Of a DNA stretch of 9,279 bases, positions 1 to 5,748 are shown piece by piece. The number at the start of each line of letters is the position of its first letter. Positions within the stretch are counted from its first letter, which is position 1. The notes beneath the pieces were generated by a model, which made no database searches, was not told the origin of the DNA, and saw only the letters and a list, made by a program, of their open reading frames with translations. The DNA is taken from positions 1,469 to 10,747 of the forward strand of contig JAOZSF010000022.1 of the NCBI GenBank assembly GCA_029939815.1. The letters are read 5' to 3'. The position numbers and the translations under genes were made by a program. This DNA comes from a bacterium. Its GTDB lineage: Bacteria; Auribacterota; UBA3054; B51-G9.

Positions 1-21
1 ATAATTCATAAAAGTATCCCT

Positions 22-50
22 TTGACCTTTTTAACCTTTTTTCTTATAAT
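22..50 (+). promoter_or_regulatory. sigma-70-type promoter upstream of rpiB
   Basis: A -35 box TTGACC (22-27) and a perfect -10 box TATAAT (45-50) are separated by exactly 17 bases, the optimal housekeeping-sigma spacing. Transcription would start near position 57, leaving a leader of about 45 bases before the rpiB start at 101. It is the only clearly promoter-like pair seen in the window, so it may drive rpiB and the small membrane gene, and possibly the V-ATPase genes by read-through. Read from sequence only; no transcript data. Confidence 0.75.
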
Positions 51-100
51 GTTTATATAAAGTTAAAATCACATAAGATTATTAATGGAGATTATTACTG

Positions 101-553
101 ATGATAAATTTTAAAATCGCGATTGGGTGTGACCACGGCGGTTACGATCTGAAAGAAGAAATAGTTGTAGAACTCAAAAGTTGGGGATACGAAATAAGTG
201 ATATGGGCTGTTACAACAAAGATTCTTTCGATTATCCGGATTCAGGGCATAAAGTCAGCCGGGCGGTCGCTTCGGGAGACGTTGACCGCGGAATTCTTAT
301 TTGCACTACCGGTATCGGGATGTCAATGGTTGCAAATCGTTATTCGGAAGTTCGTGCGGCTTTATGCAGAAATTGTGATATGACTTATCTTACCAGAATT
401 CACAATAACGCTAATATGATTGTCTTTGGAGCGCGTTATACTACAATACTCGATGCGCGCGCAATGCTGAAAGTTTTTCTTGAATCGCAGTTCAGTGAAG
501 TTGACCGTCATATTCGCCGGGTCGAGAAAATCGAAAAATGTCTTGAGATTTAA
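101..553 (+). CDS. rpiB: ribose-5-phosphate isomerase B (RpiB/LacAB family)
   Basis: This 150-residue cytoplasmic enzyme is predicted to interconvert ribose 5-phosphate and ribulose 5-phosphate in the non-oxidative pentose phosphate pathway. Its length matches the RpiB family. The N-terminus carries the Asp11-His12 pair in a CDHGG motif, followed by the YPD motif (45-47). The active-site loop CTTGIGMSM begins at Cys68, the position of the catalytic cysteine in E. coli RpiB. The substrate-binding RIHNNANM stretch (99-106) and a C-terminal RHIRR (136-140) supply the phosphate-binding arginines. The loop reads CTTG where E. coli has CGTG. The ATG at 101 has a GGAG ten bases upstream (87-90), and the promoter lies at 22-50. 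Related sugar-phosphate isomerases (LacA/LacB) are an alternative, but the cysteine and the TGIG loop favour RpiB. Confidence 0.95.
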   Translation: MINFKIAIGCDHGGYDLKEEIVVELKSWGYEISDMGCYNKDSFDYPDSGHKVSRAVASGDVDRGILICTTGIGMSMVANRYSEVRAALCRNCDMTYLTRIHNNANMIVFGARYTTILDARAMLKVFLESQFSEVDRHIRRVEKIEKCLEI

Positions 554-555
554 AA

Positions 556-708
556 ATGAAAAACGTAGTTGATTTTGAAAAGGTTGTTTTATGGGTAGTC
601 ATACTCGTTCGGGTAGGAATTCTCGGCGCCATTGTATGGTTTGGCATTAACGAATACAAACGATGGAAAAAAAAACAGCCGGATGATAATAACAAAGAAC
701 AACAGTGA
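556..708 (+). CDS. small single-span membrane protein, unknown function
   Basis: A 50-codon frame begins two bases after the rpiB stop, with a modest GAG (545-547) eight bases upstream of its ATG. The tight spacing suggests translational coupling to rpiB. The product has a short N-terminus, one hydrophobic stretch (about residues 10-31) and a hydrophilic tail holding Lys35, Arg36 and Lys38-40, followed by Asp/Asn/Gln. By the positive-inside rule the tail is cytoplasmic and the N-terminus outside. Arg19 sits inside the hydrophobic stretch, which is unusual for a simple anchor. I do not recognise a family. F-type ATPase operons often start with small membrane accessory proteins (AtpI, AtpZ); a similar role for the V-ATPase downstream is speculation. 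The overlapping minus-strand frame is less convincing because it has no leader signals. Confidence 0.6.
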   Translation: MKNVVDFEKVVLWVVILVRVGILGAIVWFGINEYKRWKKKQPDDNNKEQQ

Positions 709-733
709 TCTTCAATAATCCAACTAATGAAAT

Positions 734-815
734 ACCATGCGTATTATCGCATGGTCATCCAACAATCCAATAAATAAAATGATGTGCGCTTGCCGCACGG
801 TCATCCAACAATCTA
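734..815 (+). repeat. hairpin plus paired 22-base repeats in the spacer before the V-ATPase genes
   Basis: A perfect 8-bp inverted repeat (734-741 and 748-755, ACCATGCG with its complement) encloses a 6-base loop. A second, weaker hairpin pairs GTGCG (784-788) with CGCAC (794-798). The right arms of both hairpins begin a shared 22-base motif (748-769 and 794-815) that differs at two positions, with core GGTCATCCAACAATC. The second copy ends seven bases before the ATG at 823. No T-run follows either hairpin, so they do not look like standard terminators. The spacer 709-822 otherwise shows no recognisable gene or clear promoter. Confidence 0.75.
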
Positions 816-822
816 TTCTCCA

Positions 823-1128
823 ATGAGCACAATTGAAGAAATTATAAAAGTCGAGCGGGATTCTGCTACTCAACTTGAAACCGCTAAAAAAGAAGCGGAA
901 AAAATTAAAACCGCGGCTCGGGAAGAGGCGGCAGGAATTATTGACGATTCTAAAAATAAATGTAAAGTCCAGGCAGAAGATATTTTCAATAAAATTAATG
1001 CTCAGACTTCTGAGTTTGAAAAAAATACAATGAACGAGTTAAACAAAAAGCTCAGTCAAAGTAAATTGCTGTTTAATCAACAATCCGACAATGTGGCAAA
1101 CTGGATTGTCGAACAAATAATCGGATAA
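823..1128 (+). CDS. V/A-type ATPase peripheral-stalk coiled-coil subunit (G/H-like)
   Basis: A 101-residue, almost wholly charged helical protein without a membrane segment. The stretch from about residue 1 to 85 is rich in Glu, Lys and Ala with coiled-coil spacing (for example KKEAEKIKTAAREEA). This is typical of the G/H subunit that pairs with subunit E to make the peripheral stalk of V/A-type ATPases. Identification rests on composition, size and position as first gene of the V-ATPase cluster; such coils carry little sequence signature. I chose the ATG at 823, which begins MSTIEEI. An upstream in-frame GTG at 784 would translate the spacer repeat into a proline/histidine-rich stretch with no coiled-coil character. 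No Shine-Dalgarno sequence precedes 823. The stop is six bases before the C subunit. Confidence 0.8.
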   Translation: MSTIEEIIKVERDSATQLETAKKEAEKIKTAAREEAAGIIDDSKNKCKVQAEDIFNKINAQTSEFEKNTMNELNKKLSQSKLLFNQQSDNVANWIVEQIIG

Positions 1129-1134
1129 ATAAAT

Positions 1135-2190
1135 ATGTTGGGAAATTATTTTGAATATCCGGCCGCCTGTACAAGAACTCGAGGAGTGAGATCAAAATTG
1201 CTTTCCGATACTGATTGGAAAAATCTATCACAGTCAAGAGATCTTTTTACTGCCCTAAACTATCTTGTTGACACAGAATACCGCGTTTTTTTTGAATGGA
1301 CAACTTTGCATGCCGATGCTTTACCGTCAATGAGGCGCGTTGAACACATGCTTAGAAGTTCTACCATTTCATATATTATCAACATTCTGCGTTTCCTGTC
1401 AGGTCCTCCCGCCGAAGCATTAACGGTTCTGATTCAGAAATACGAACTTTTCAACATAAAAAAAACTATTCGTAGGCTGAATCAGCCCGAACGCCGAGAA
1501 AACCATTTGAAAATTGACAACTATGATTTGGGACGGTATTCAATATCTAAAGATGTGAATTGGGACGACATAAAAAGTTTTGACGAGTTATCTGAAATTC
1601 TTAAACCGACTTACTACAGATACGCATATCAGAAAGGTCATAACTTTTTGTCCCAGGGTCGTGATTTAATGCTTTTCGAATGCCTGCTCGAAAAAGTTTA
1701 TTATGACCATCTTATCTCTTCAGTCGAAAAACTTGACAAAACAAAATCAGCCTCTACACGGTCTCTTTTATCTGATTACCTTGATGAAGTTGCGCTTACT
1801 ACGTTTGTAAGGTTAAAATATGATCATGAAATGGAATTTTCATCAATCCTCCCTTTACTTCCGTTAAGCGGCTGCAAACGAATTTCCGAACGGCTTTTAG
1901 AAAAATTATCTTCTGCATCTGATTCCGAAGATTTTTTTGATATGCTTTCGGAAGAAACGAACTGTAAAAAAATTGCGGGGGGAAATTTAAAACAAACTGT
2001 TTATAATATTCGAAAAGATCGCGAACAGCACTGCACAAAAGTCTTTGCGGAAGGGTTGTCAATGAGTATCGCGCCGGCAATAGCTTTTTTCTTTTTAAAG
2101 GAACAGGAAGTTGACGATTTAATTTCTCTTCTTCAATATAAACGATTTGAAATGGAAATAGATGACAGATTAATGTGCATTAATTTTTAA
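1135..2190 (+). CDS. atpC: V/A-type ATP synthase subunit C (vATP-synt_AC39 family)
   Basis: A 351-residue soluble protein, the usual size for the bacterial C subunit (yeast subunit d relative). This funnel-shaped, all-helical protein sits on the membrane K ring and sockets the central stalk. The sequence is helical throughout with the pattern expected of the three-lobed family: an N-terminal tyrosine/arginine-rich stretch near residues 5-20, a tyrosine-rich middle segment (about 160-195), and a C-terminal FFFLKEQEVDDL-type helix (about 325-340) resembling the family's closing motif where an E-x-x-x-L helix is common. Position between the G/H coil and subunit I supports the call. The ATG at 1135 follows the previous stop by six bases and has no Shine-Dalgarno. 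Twelve bases separate its stop from subunit I. Confidence 0.9.
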   Translation: MLGNYFEYPAACTRTRGVRSKLLSDTDWKNLSQSRDLFTALNYLVDTEYRVFFEWTTLHADALPSMRRVEHMLRSSTISYIINILRFLSGPPAEALTVLIQKYELFNIKKTIRRLNQPERRENHLKIDNYDLGRYSISKDVNWDDIKSFDELSEILKPTYYRYAYQKGHNFLSQGRDLMLFECLLEKVYYDHLISSVEKLDKTKSASTRSLLSDYLDEVALTTFVRLKYDHEMEFSSILPLLPLSGCKRISERLLEKLSSASDSEDFFDMLSEETNCKKIAGGNLKQTVYNIRKDREQHCTKVFAEGLSMSIAPAIAFFFLKEQEVDDLISLLQYKRFEMEIDDRLMCINF

Positions 2191-2202
2191 ATTAATATAA
2201 TT

Positions 2203-4221
2203 ATGTTTAAAACAGAACGAATGAAACTTATTCAGATAATCGCCCTCGATGAGGATGTAATCCCCATTTGCGATTATCTCATAAAGAAAAAGGTCGTTCA
2301 TCTAATCGACCGCGCGCTTATTTCCACCGCTTTGAAAGAAGGAACGCCGGCTGAATTTTCTAATATTTTATCAAAAATAGAAACTGTAGAACAGAAACTT
2401 AAAAAGCTGATTTCGTGGATAGAAGAAAATAATATAACAGTACATCGTTCAATTCCTGAAGCCGAAATTGTAATCGACCCGGTTAAAATTTGCGATGAAA
2501 TGAAAGATGAGGTTGAGGAAAACGTACAAATTCTTTCAGCATATATTGATGAAATTCACAACAATAAAGAAAAAATAGATAAACTTAACAGAATATCCGA
2601 TGCTCTTCAAAGTTTTGAAACGGCAGGTGTTTCTTACGAAGAAGTTTCAAAATTTAATTTTTTTGCCGCAATAACAGGCACAATGCCGAGAAGATTCATT
2701 CCGCAGCTTCGAAGAAGTATGCAGCAGGTTCCTCATCATTTTGAGTTGCGTAATTTAAGCGAAGATGAAGTTAGTTTAATCGCGATATGTGTAAAAGACG
2801 CCAAGAAAAATGTTATCGACGCACTTAAAAATCATTATTTCTCTGAAATAAAAATCCCGGATGAATATAGCGGCAACCCTAATGAAGCTCTTGATTTGAT
2901 TGAATTTAATTTATGGTCGATACGCGAAGAAACAGCTTCTTTAAAACAAAAGATATTATTATTGTGTAAATCTCTTGCGCCGAAAGTGAATACATGGCAA
3001 AAACTTATTAAAGCAAACGTTAACGTTCTTAACGCTATGCATCTCTTTGGCAAAACAGCAAGGACAACATGTATAAGCGGCTGGATTCCTGGAAACAAAG
3101 CTGAAATTATCGAAACTGAATTAAAAAATTTAATTCCCCGACCATTAAAAATTGAATGGTCTTCACCCGATGATGACACCGGGCTGGCAAGCGCTTTAAA
3201 GAAAGAAGGCAAGGCAAAAGTCCCTTCTAAGTTTAAACATCCGGCTTTTCTGAAACCTTTTCAAATGTTGATTACAACCTACGGCTACCCTGACTATGAC
3301 GGGATTGACCCGACATTTTTTGTGGCGCTGACTTTTACTCTTATGTTCGGCTTGATGTTCGGCGATATAGGTCATGGCGCTGTTTTAACCGCGATAGGTT
3401 TATTTGTCGCAAAATCAAAAGCTTTAAAATCTATTGCTAAAGCCGGATGGTTGATGATCACTGTCGGCTGCAGCGCAATGTTTTTCGGCTTAATGTTCGG
3501 CTCGGTTTTCGGCATTGAATTTCACTCGCTTTCTATGTGGCTTATGCCGTTAAAAGATACAAAGCAGCTGCTTGGAACCGCAATCTTATTAGGTATTGTA
3601 ATAATAAGCATAGGTATAATTTTAAATTTGGTTCAAACTGTTAAAAGAAAAAATTATAAAGAATTCCTGTTCGGACAATGGGGGTTGCTAAGTGGATGTT
3701 TTTACTGGATGGCGCTCGGTGTTTTCTTTATATCGCTAATCAGAGACAAAGACATCCCCGTCGGGTTAACAGTAGGTGTTCTCTTAATTCCGATAGTTCT
3801 AATCGTCATCGGCGATATTTTCTACGCAAAACTATTCGAAAAAAATAAGGTGCATGACAAGCATGATGGCGAAGAACATTCCGCCGCAGAAACTATTTTT
3901 AAACCCATAGAAATAACTCTTGGTTTTGTAACACAAACCGTTTCGTTTGTTCGTGTCGGCGCTTTCGCGTTGAATCACGCCGCATTGATGATGGTTGTTT
4001 ACCAACTTGCAAGAATGGGTGGCGGAATGACAGGACCGGAAGCCAATTTCGGTTCAAGAGCATCATATATTATTGCCGCGGTAACCGGCAATATTTTTGT
4101 TATGCTTCTTGAAGGATTAGTAGTTTTTATTCAGTGTCTTCGTCTTGAGTACTACGAATTTTTCTCGAAATTTTTTGAAGGAAACGGAATTAAATTTGAG
4201 CCATTGGAAATCGAAGATTAA
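2203..4221 (+). CDS. atpI: V/A-type ATP synthase subunit I (stator a subunit)
   Basis: This 672-residue two-part protein is typical of subunit I. The N-terminal half (about 1-340) is a cytoplasmic helical arm that binds the peripheral stalks. The C-terminal half has about seven to eight membrane spans forming the two ion half-channels against the K ring. The signature IDPTFFVALTF followed by FGDIGHG (368-392) starts the membrane domain. The segment SFVRVGAFALNHAAL (581-595) carries Arg584, corresponding to the essential stator arginine (Arg735 in yeast Vph1). A histidine/acid-rich loop (about 548-562) precedes it, as in many bacterial homologues. No truncation or frameshift is visible. The ATG lacks a Shine-Dalgarno. 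A 68-base, very AT-rich spacer separates it from K. Confidence 0.97.
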   Translation: MFKTERMKLIQIIALDEDVIPICDYLIKKKVVHLIDRALISTALKEGTPAEFSNILSKIETVEQKLKKLISWIEENNITVHRSIPEAEIVIDPVKICDEMKDEVEENVQILSAYIDEIHNNKEKIDKLNRISDALQSFETAGVSYEEVSKFNFFAAITGTMPRRFIPQLRRSMQQVPHHFELRNLSEDEVSLIAICVKDAKKNVIDALKNHYFSEIKIPDEYSGNPNEALDLIEFNLWSIREETASLKQKILLLCKSLAPKVNTWQKLIKANVNVLNAMHLFGKTARTTCISGWIPGNKAEIIETELKNLIPRPLKIEWSSPDDDTGLASALKKEGKAKVPSKFKHPAFLKPFQMLITTYGYPDYDGIDPTFFVALTFTLMFGLMFGDIGHGAVLTAIGLFVAKSKALKSIAKAGWLMITVGCSAMFFGLMFGSVFGIEFHSLSMWLMPLKDTKQLLGTAILLGIVIISIGIILNLVQTVKRKNYKEFLFGQWGLLSGCFYWMALGVFFISLIRDKDIPVGLTVGVLLIPIVLIVIGDIFYAKLFEKNKVHDKHDGEEHSAAETIFKPIEITLGFVTQTVSFVRVGAFALNHAALMMVVYQLARMGGGMTGPEANFGSRASYIIAAVTGNIFVMLLEGLVVFIQCLRLEYYEFFSKFFEGNGIKFEPLEIED

Positions 4222-4277
4222 AAGTCAATATAACATAATATAATTAATAATATAAACTCGTGATTTTAATCGCGAAA

Positions 4278-4282
4278 AGGAG
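4278..4282 (+). promoter_or_regulatory. strong Shine-Dalgarno deciding the subunit K start
   Basis: AGGAG lies seven bases before the ATG at 4290. It is the only well-placed purine-rich ribosome site among the seven V-ATPase genes here. It fixes the start at 4290, not at the in-frame GTG at 4260, which lies upstream of this site. Confidence 0.8.
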
Positions 4283-4289
4283 AAATGAA

Positions 4290-4667
4290 ATGACAAGAAA
4301 ATTAGTTTTAAGCAGTTTAATATCGAAAAGCGTATTATCAGTTGCGGCTTTACTCATTATCGTTATGAGCGTAGTTTTTATCCCGACAAACGCAAAAGCT
4401 GAGTCGAATGAAAAAGCCGTTATGACAGCCGAAAACGCAGAAACACAGGCTACTGTCGGCTATGGCTTGAAATTCATCGGTGCGGGTATCGCCGTCGGAC
4501 TCGGCTCTATCGCCGGAGGAATCGCTGTCGCAGGTGTAGGTTCCGCCGCAATGGGCGCTGTTGTTGAACGCCCGGAACTTATGGGTCGCTCACTTATTTA
4601 TGTTGGTCTTGCTGAAGGTATCGCCATTTACGGAATGGTTGTAGCTATTATGATTTTAATTGCGTAA
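4290..4667 (+). CDS. atpK: V/A-type ATP synthase subunit K (c-ring proteolipid)
   Basis: A 125-residue proteolipid that forms the rotating membrane ring. The first 37 residues look like a signal peptide: Lys/Arg near the start, a hydrophobic core (about 15-31) and an AKA site at 35-37. The mature part would be a single two-helix hairpin. Helix 1 (about 57-90) is glycine/alanine-rich with a GxxxG-like pattern for tight ring packing. The cytoplasmic loop holds ERPEL (93-97). Helix 2 has the ion-carrying Glu109 in GLAEGIAIYG. A signal peptide before a single-hairpin K subunit also occurs in Thermus. The GSIAGGIAV stretch of helix 1 has no glutamine, and the residues just after Glu109 are not Ser/Thr, so the usual sodium-ligand set seems incomplete; proton coupling is the simpler inference. 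Confidence 0.95.
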   Translation: MTRKLVLSSLISKSVLSVAALLIIVMSVVFIPTNAKAESNEKAVMTAENAETQATVGYGLKFIGAGIAVGLGSIAGGIAVAGVGSAAMGAVVERPELMGRSLIYVGLAEGIAIYGMVVAIMILIA

Positions 4668-4682
4668 CTTTAATATTAATCT

Positions 4683-4743
4683 TTTGACGTTTGACATTTG
4701 ACGCTATCCTTTACCGGATAAACGTTCAACGTCCAACGTCTAA
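4683..4743 (+). repeat. inverted array of heptamers between subunits K and F
   Basis: Three tandem heptamers TTTGACG, TTTGACA, TTTGACG (4683-4703) face three near-complementary heptamers CGTTCAA, CGTCCAA, CGTCTAA (4723-4743). Between them an inner perfect stem pairs TATCC (4705-4709) with GGATA (4716-4720) around a 6-base loop. Together they could form one long imperfect hairpin of about 55-61 bases that ends 12 bases before the F start codon. There is no T-run, so a simple terminator is unlikely. It could act as an mRNA processing or stability element that favours K over downstream genes; that is inference. Confidence 0.8.
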
Positions 4744-4755
4744 TACCAATATACT

Positions 4756-5061
4756 ATGACCGTTAAAATTGTTGGAGATATTGTTACTGTTCGCGGATTT
4801 GGATTCGCCGGAATTGACGGAGTTGTTGTTGAAACTGCCGAACAGGCAAGAAAAACGATCAGCGACTTTCTGAGTCAACGCGACATTGGACTCATTCTTG
4901 TAGCACAATCCATTGCTGATAAGCTCGGCGGTGAATTTGATGATTATAAATTACGAAAAGAATTTCCTCTTATAATGAATATTCCTGACAGTACCGGCGC
5001 AGGAATGGAAGCTGAAGATATTCAGCAACTTGTCCAACAGGCACTCGGACTGAAAGTATAG
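4756..5061 (+). CDS. atpF: V/A-type ATP synthase subunit F
   Basis: A 101-residue soluble protein, the normal size for the V/A-type F subunit, which binds the D shaft of the central stalk and helps regulate activity. It starts with the typical VKIVGDIVTVRGFGFAGI strand-helix segment (3-20). It continues with the family's GLILVAQSIADKL core (45-57) and a FPLIMNIPDS segment (70-79) that matches the family P-x-I-x-x-IP pattern. The C-terminal helix (about 84-98) would reach along the central stalk. The ATG at 4756 has no Shine-Dalgarno and follows the heptamer hairpin at 4683-4743. The gene for its usual partner D is not in the window. Confidence 0.93.
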   Translation: MTVKIVGDIVTVRGFGFAGIDGVVVETAEQARKTISDFLSQRDIGLILVAQSIADKLGGEFDDYKLRKEFPLIMNIPDSTGAGMEAEDIQQLVQQALGLKV

Positions 5062-5072
5062 CAGTTGGAAAA

Positions 5073-5126
5073 AGTTATTAGTGAATAATCACCAATAACT
5101 AATAACCAATAACTGATAACTGATAA
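5073..5126 (+). repeat. palindromic tandem heptamer repeat between subunits F and E
   Basis: Tandem heptamers AATAACT (5094), AATAACC (5101), AATAACT (5108), GATAACT (5115) and a partial GATAA (5122) form the right side. The left side has reversed units AGTTATT (5073) and AGTGAAT (5080). A perfect 9-bp stem pairs 5074-5082 with 5098-5106 across a 15-base loop. The array ends six bases before the E start codon and occupies most of the 71-base spacer, leaving no room for a Shine-Dalgarno. Confidence 0.8.
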
Positions 5127-5132
5127 AAAATC

Positions 5133-5711
5133 ATGGAACAAGTCTTTGCAGAAATAAAAGAAAGCGTTGAAAAAGAAGCTAAACAGTTGGTTAGCCGCGC
5201 TAAACGGGTTGCAGAAAGAGAAATCCAGCACGCTCGCGAAGAAGCGGAAGCTATTCTTGATTCTAATCGCGAAATCACCGAAAAAGAAGCTAAACTTCAC
5301 GCTGAAAGAGCGATTGCAAGAATAAAAGCTGATGTAAGGAAACAACAACTTGAGCAGCAGCAGGAATTTATTCAGGAAATTTTTGACGTTGCATTAGCAA
5401 AATTGAAGAATTTACCGCGGGATGATAAATACGCGAAATGGATCAAAGCTCTTTTAGATGCAGGATTGTCTCAAATTCCGAACGGCGCTGGTATTGTATT
5501 TTGTAACGAAAAAGATATTGAAATCATAAAAAAACTTATTCCGTCAACCAAAGCAAAATTAAGCGAAAAAAATATTCCTATTTCAGGTGGAGTTATAGTT
5601 AAAAGCCAAGACGGAAGATTAACGATTGATTGCTCTGCTGAAGCCGAAATGAGAAGAGCAAAAGAAGAACTACGGGATGAAGTTTTAAAAAAACTTAACC
5701 TGGATTTATAA
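5133..5711 (+). CDS. atpE: V/A-type ATP synthase subunit E (peripheral stalk)
   Basis: A 192-residue protein with the two-part build of subunit E. A long charged helix (about 1-90), rich in Glu, Lys, Ala and Arg, would pair with the G/H coil encoded at 823-1128. A globular C-terminal domain (about 95-192) caps the A3B3 head. The C-terminal domain shows the family pattern of a GGVIVKSQDGRLTIDCS strand pair (about 151-167) followed by a final amphipathic helix ending in LKKLNLDL. The size is usual for bacterial E. The ATG at 5133 directly follows the AATAAC heptamer array and has no Shine-Dalgarno. A 37-base spacer with no visible structure leads to A. Confidence 0.93.
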   Translation: MEQVFAEIKESVEKEAKQLVSRAKRVAEREIQHAREEAEAILDSNREITEKEAKLHAERAIARIKADVRKQQLEQQQEFIQEIFDVALAKLKNLPRDDKYAKWIKALLDAGLSQIPNGAGIVFCNEKDIEIIKKLIPSTKAKLSEKNIPISGGVIVKSQDGRLTIDCSAEAEMRRAKEELRDEVLKKLNLDL

Positions 5712-5748
5712 ATTTCGGCAAATTTAACTTTGAAGCATATTATTTAAA

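Noticed and set aside
492..695. 67-residue minus-strand frame over the rpiB end and the small membrane gene
   Set aside because: No leader signals, and it overlaps a better supported + strand frame coupled to rpiB.
734..755. Hairpin after the small membrane gene as an intrinsic terminator
   Set aside because: The stem is only 8 bp and is followed by a C/A-rich stretch with no T-run.
784..822. GTG at 784 as an upstream start for the G/H-like stalk gene
   Set aside because: It would translate the second repeat copy into a proline/histidine-rich stretch unlike the coiled coil; the ATG at 823 begins the helical region.
1799..2080. Minus-strand frame inside subunit C
   Set aside because: Entirely within a well supported gene and of low-complexity shadow composition.
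4239..4244. TATAAT in the spacer before K as an internal promoter
   Set aside because: The sequence 17 bases upstream (GATTAA) does not resemble a -35 box, and the spacer is so AT-rich that TATAAT is expected by chance.
4260..4289. GTG at 4260 as the start of subunit K
   Set aside because: It places the AGGAG ribosome site inside the coding region; ATG 4290 sits seven bases after that site and begins a proper signal peptide.
4683..5126. CRISPR array or insertion-sequence ends
   Set aside because: Units are only seven bases with no spacers, and no transposase or target duplication is visible.
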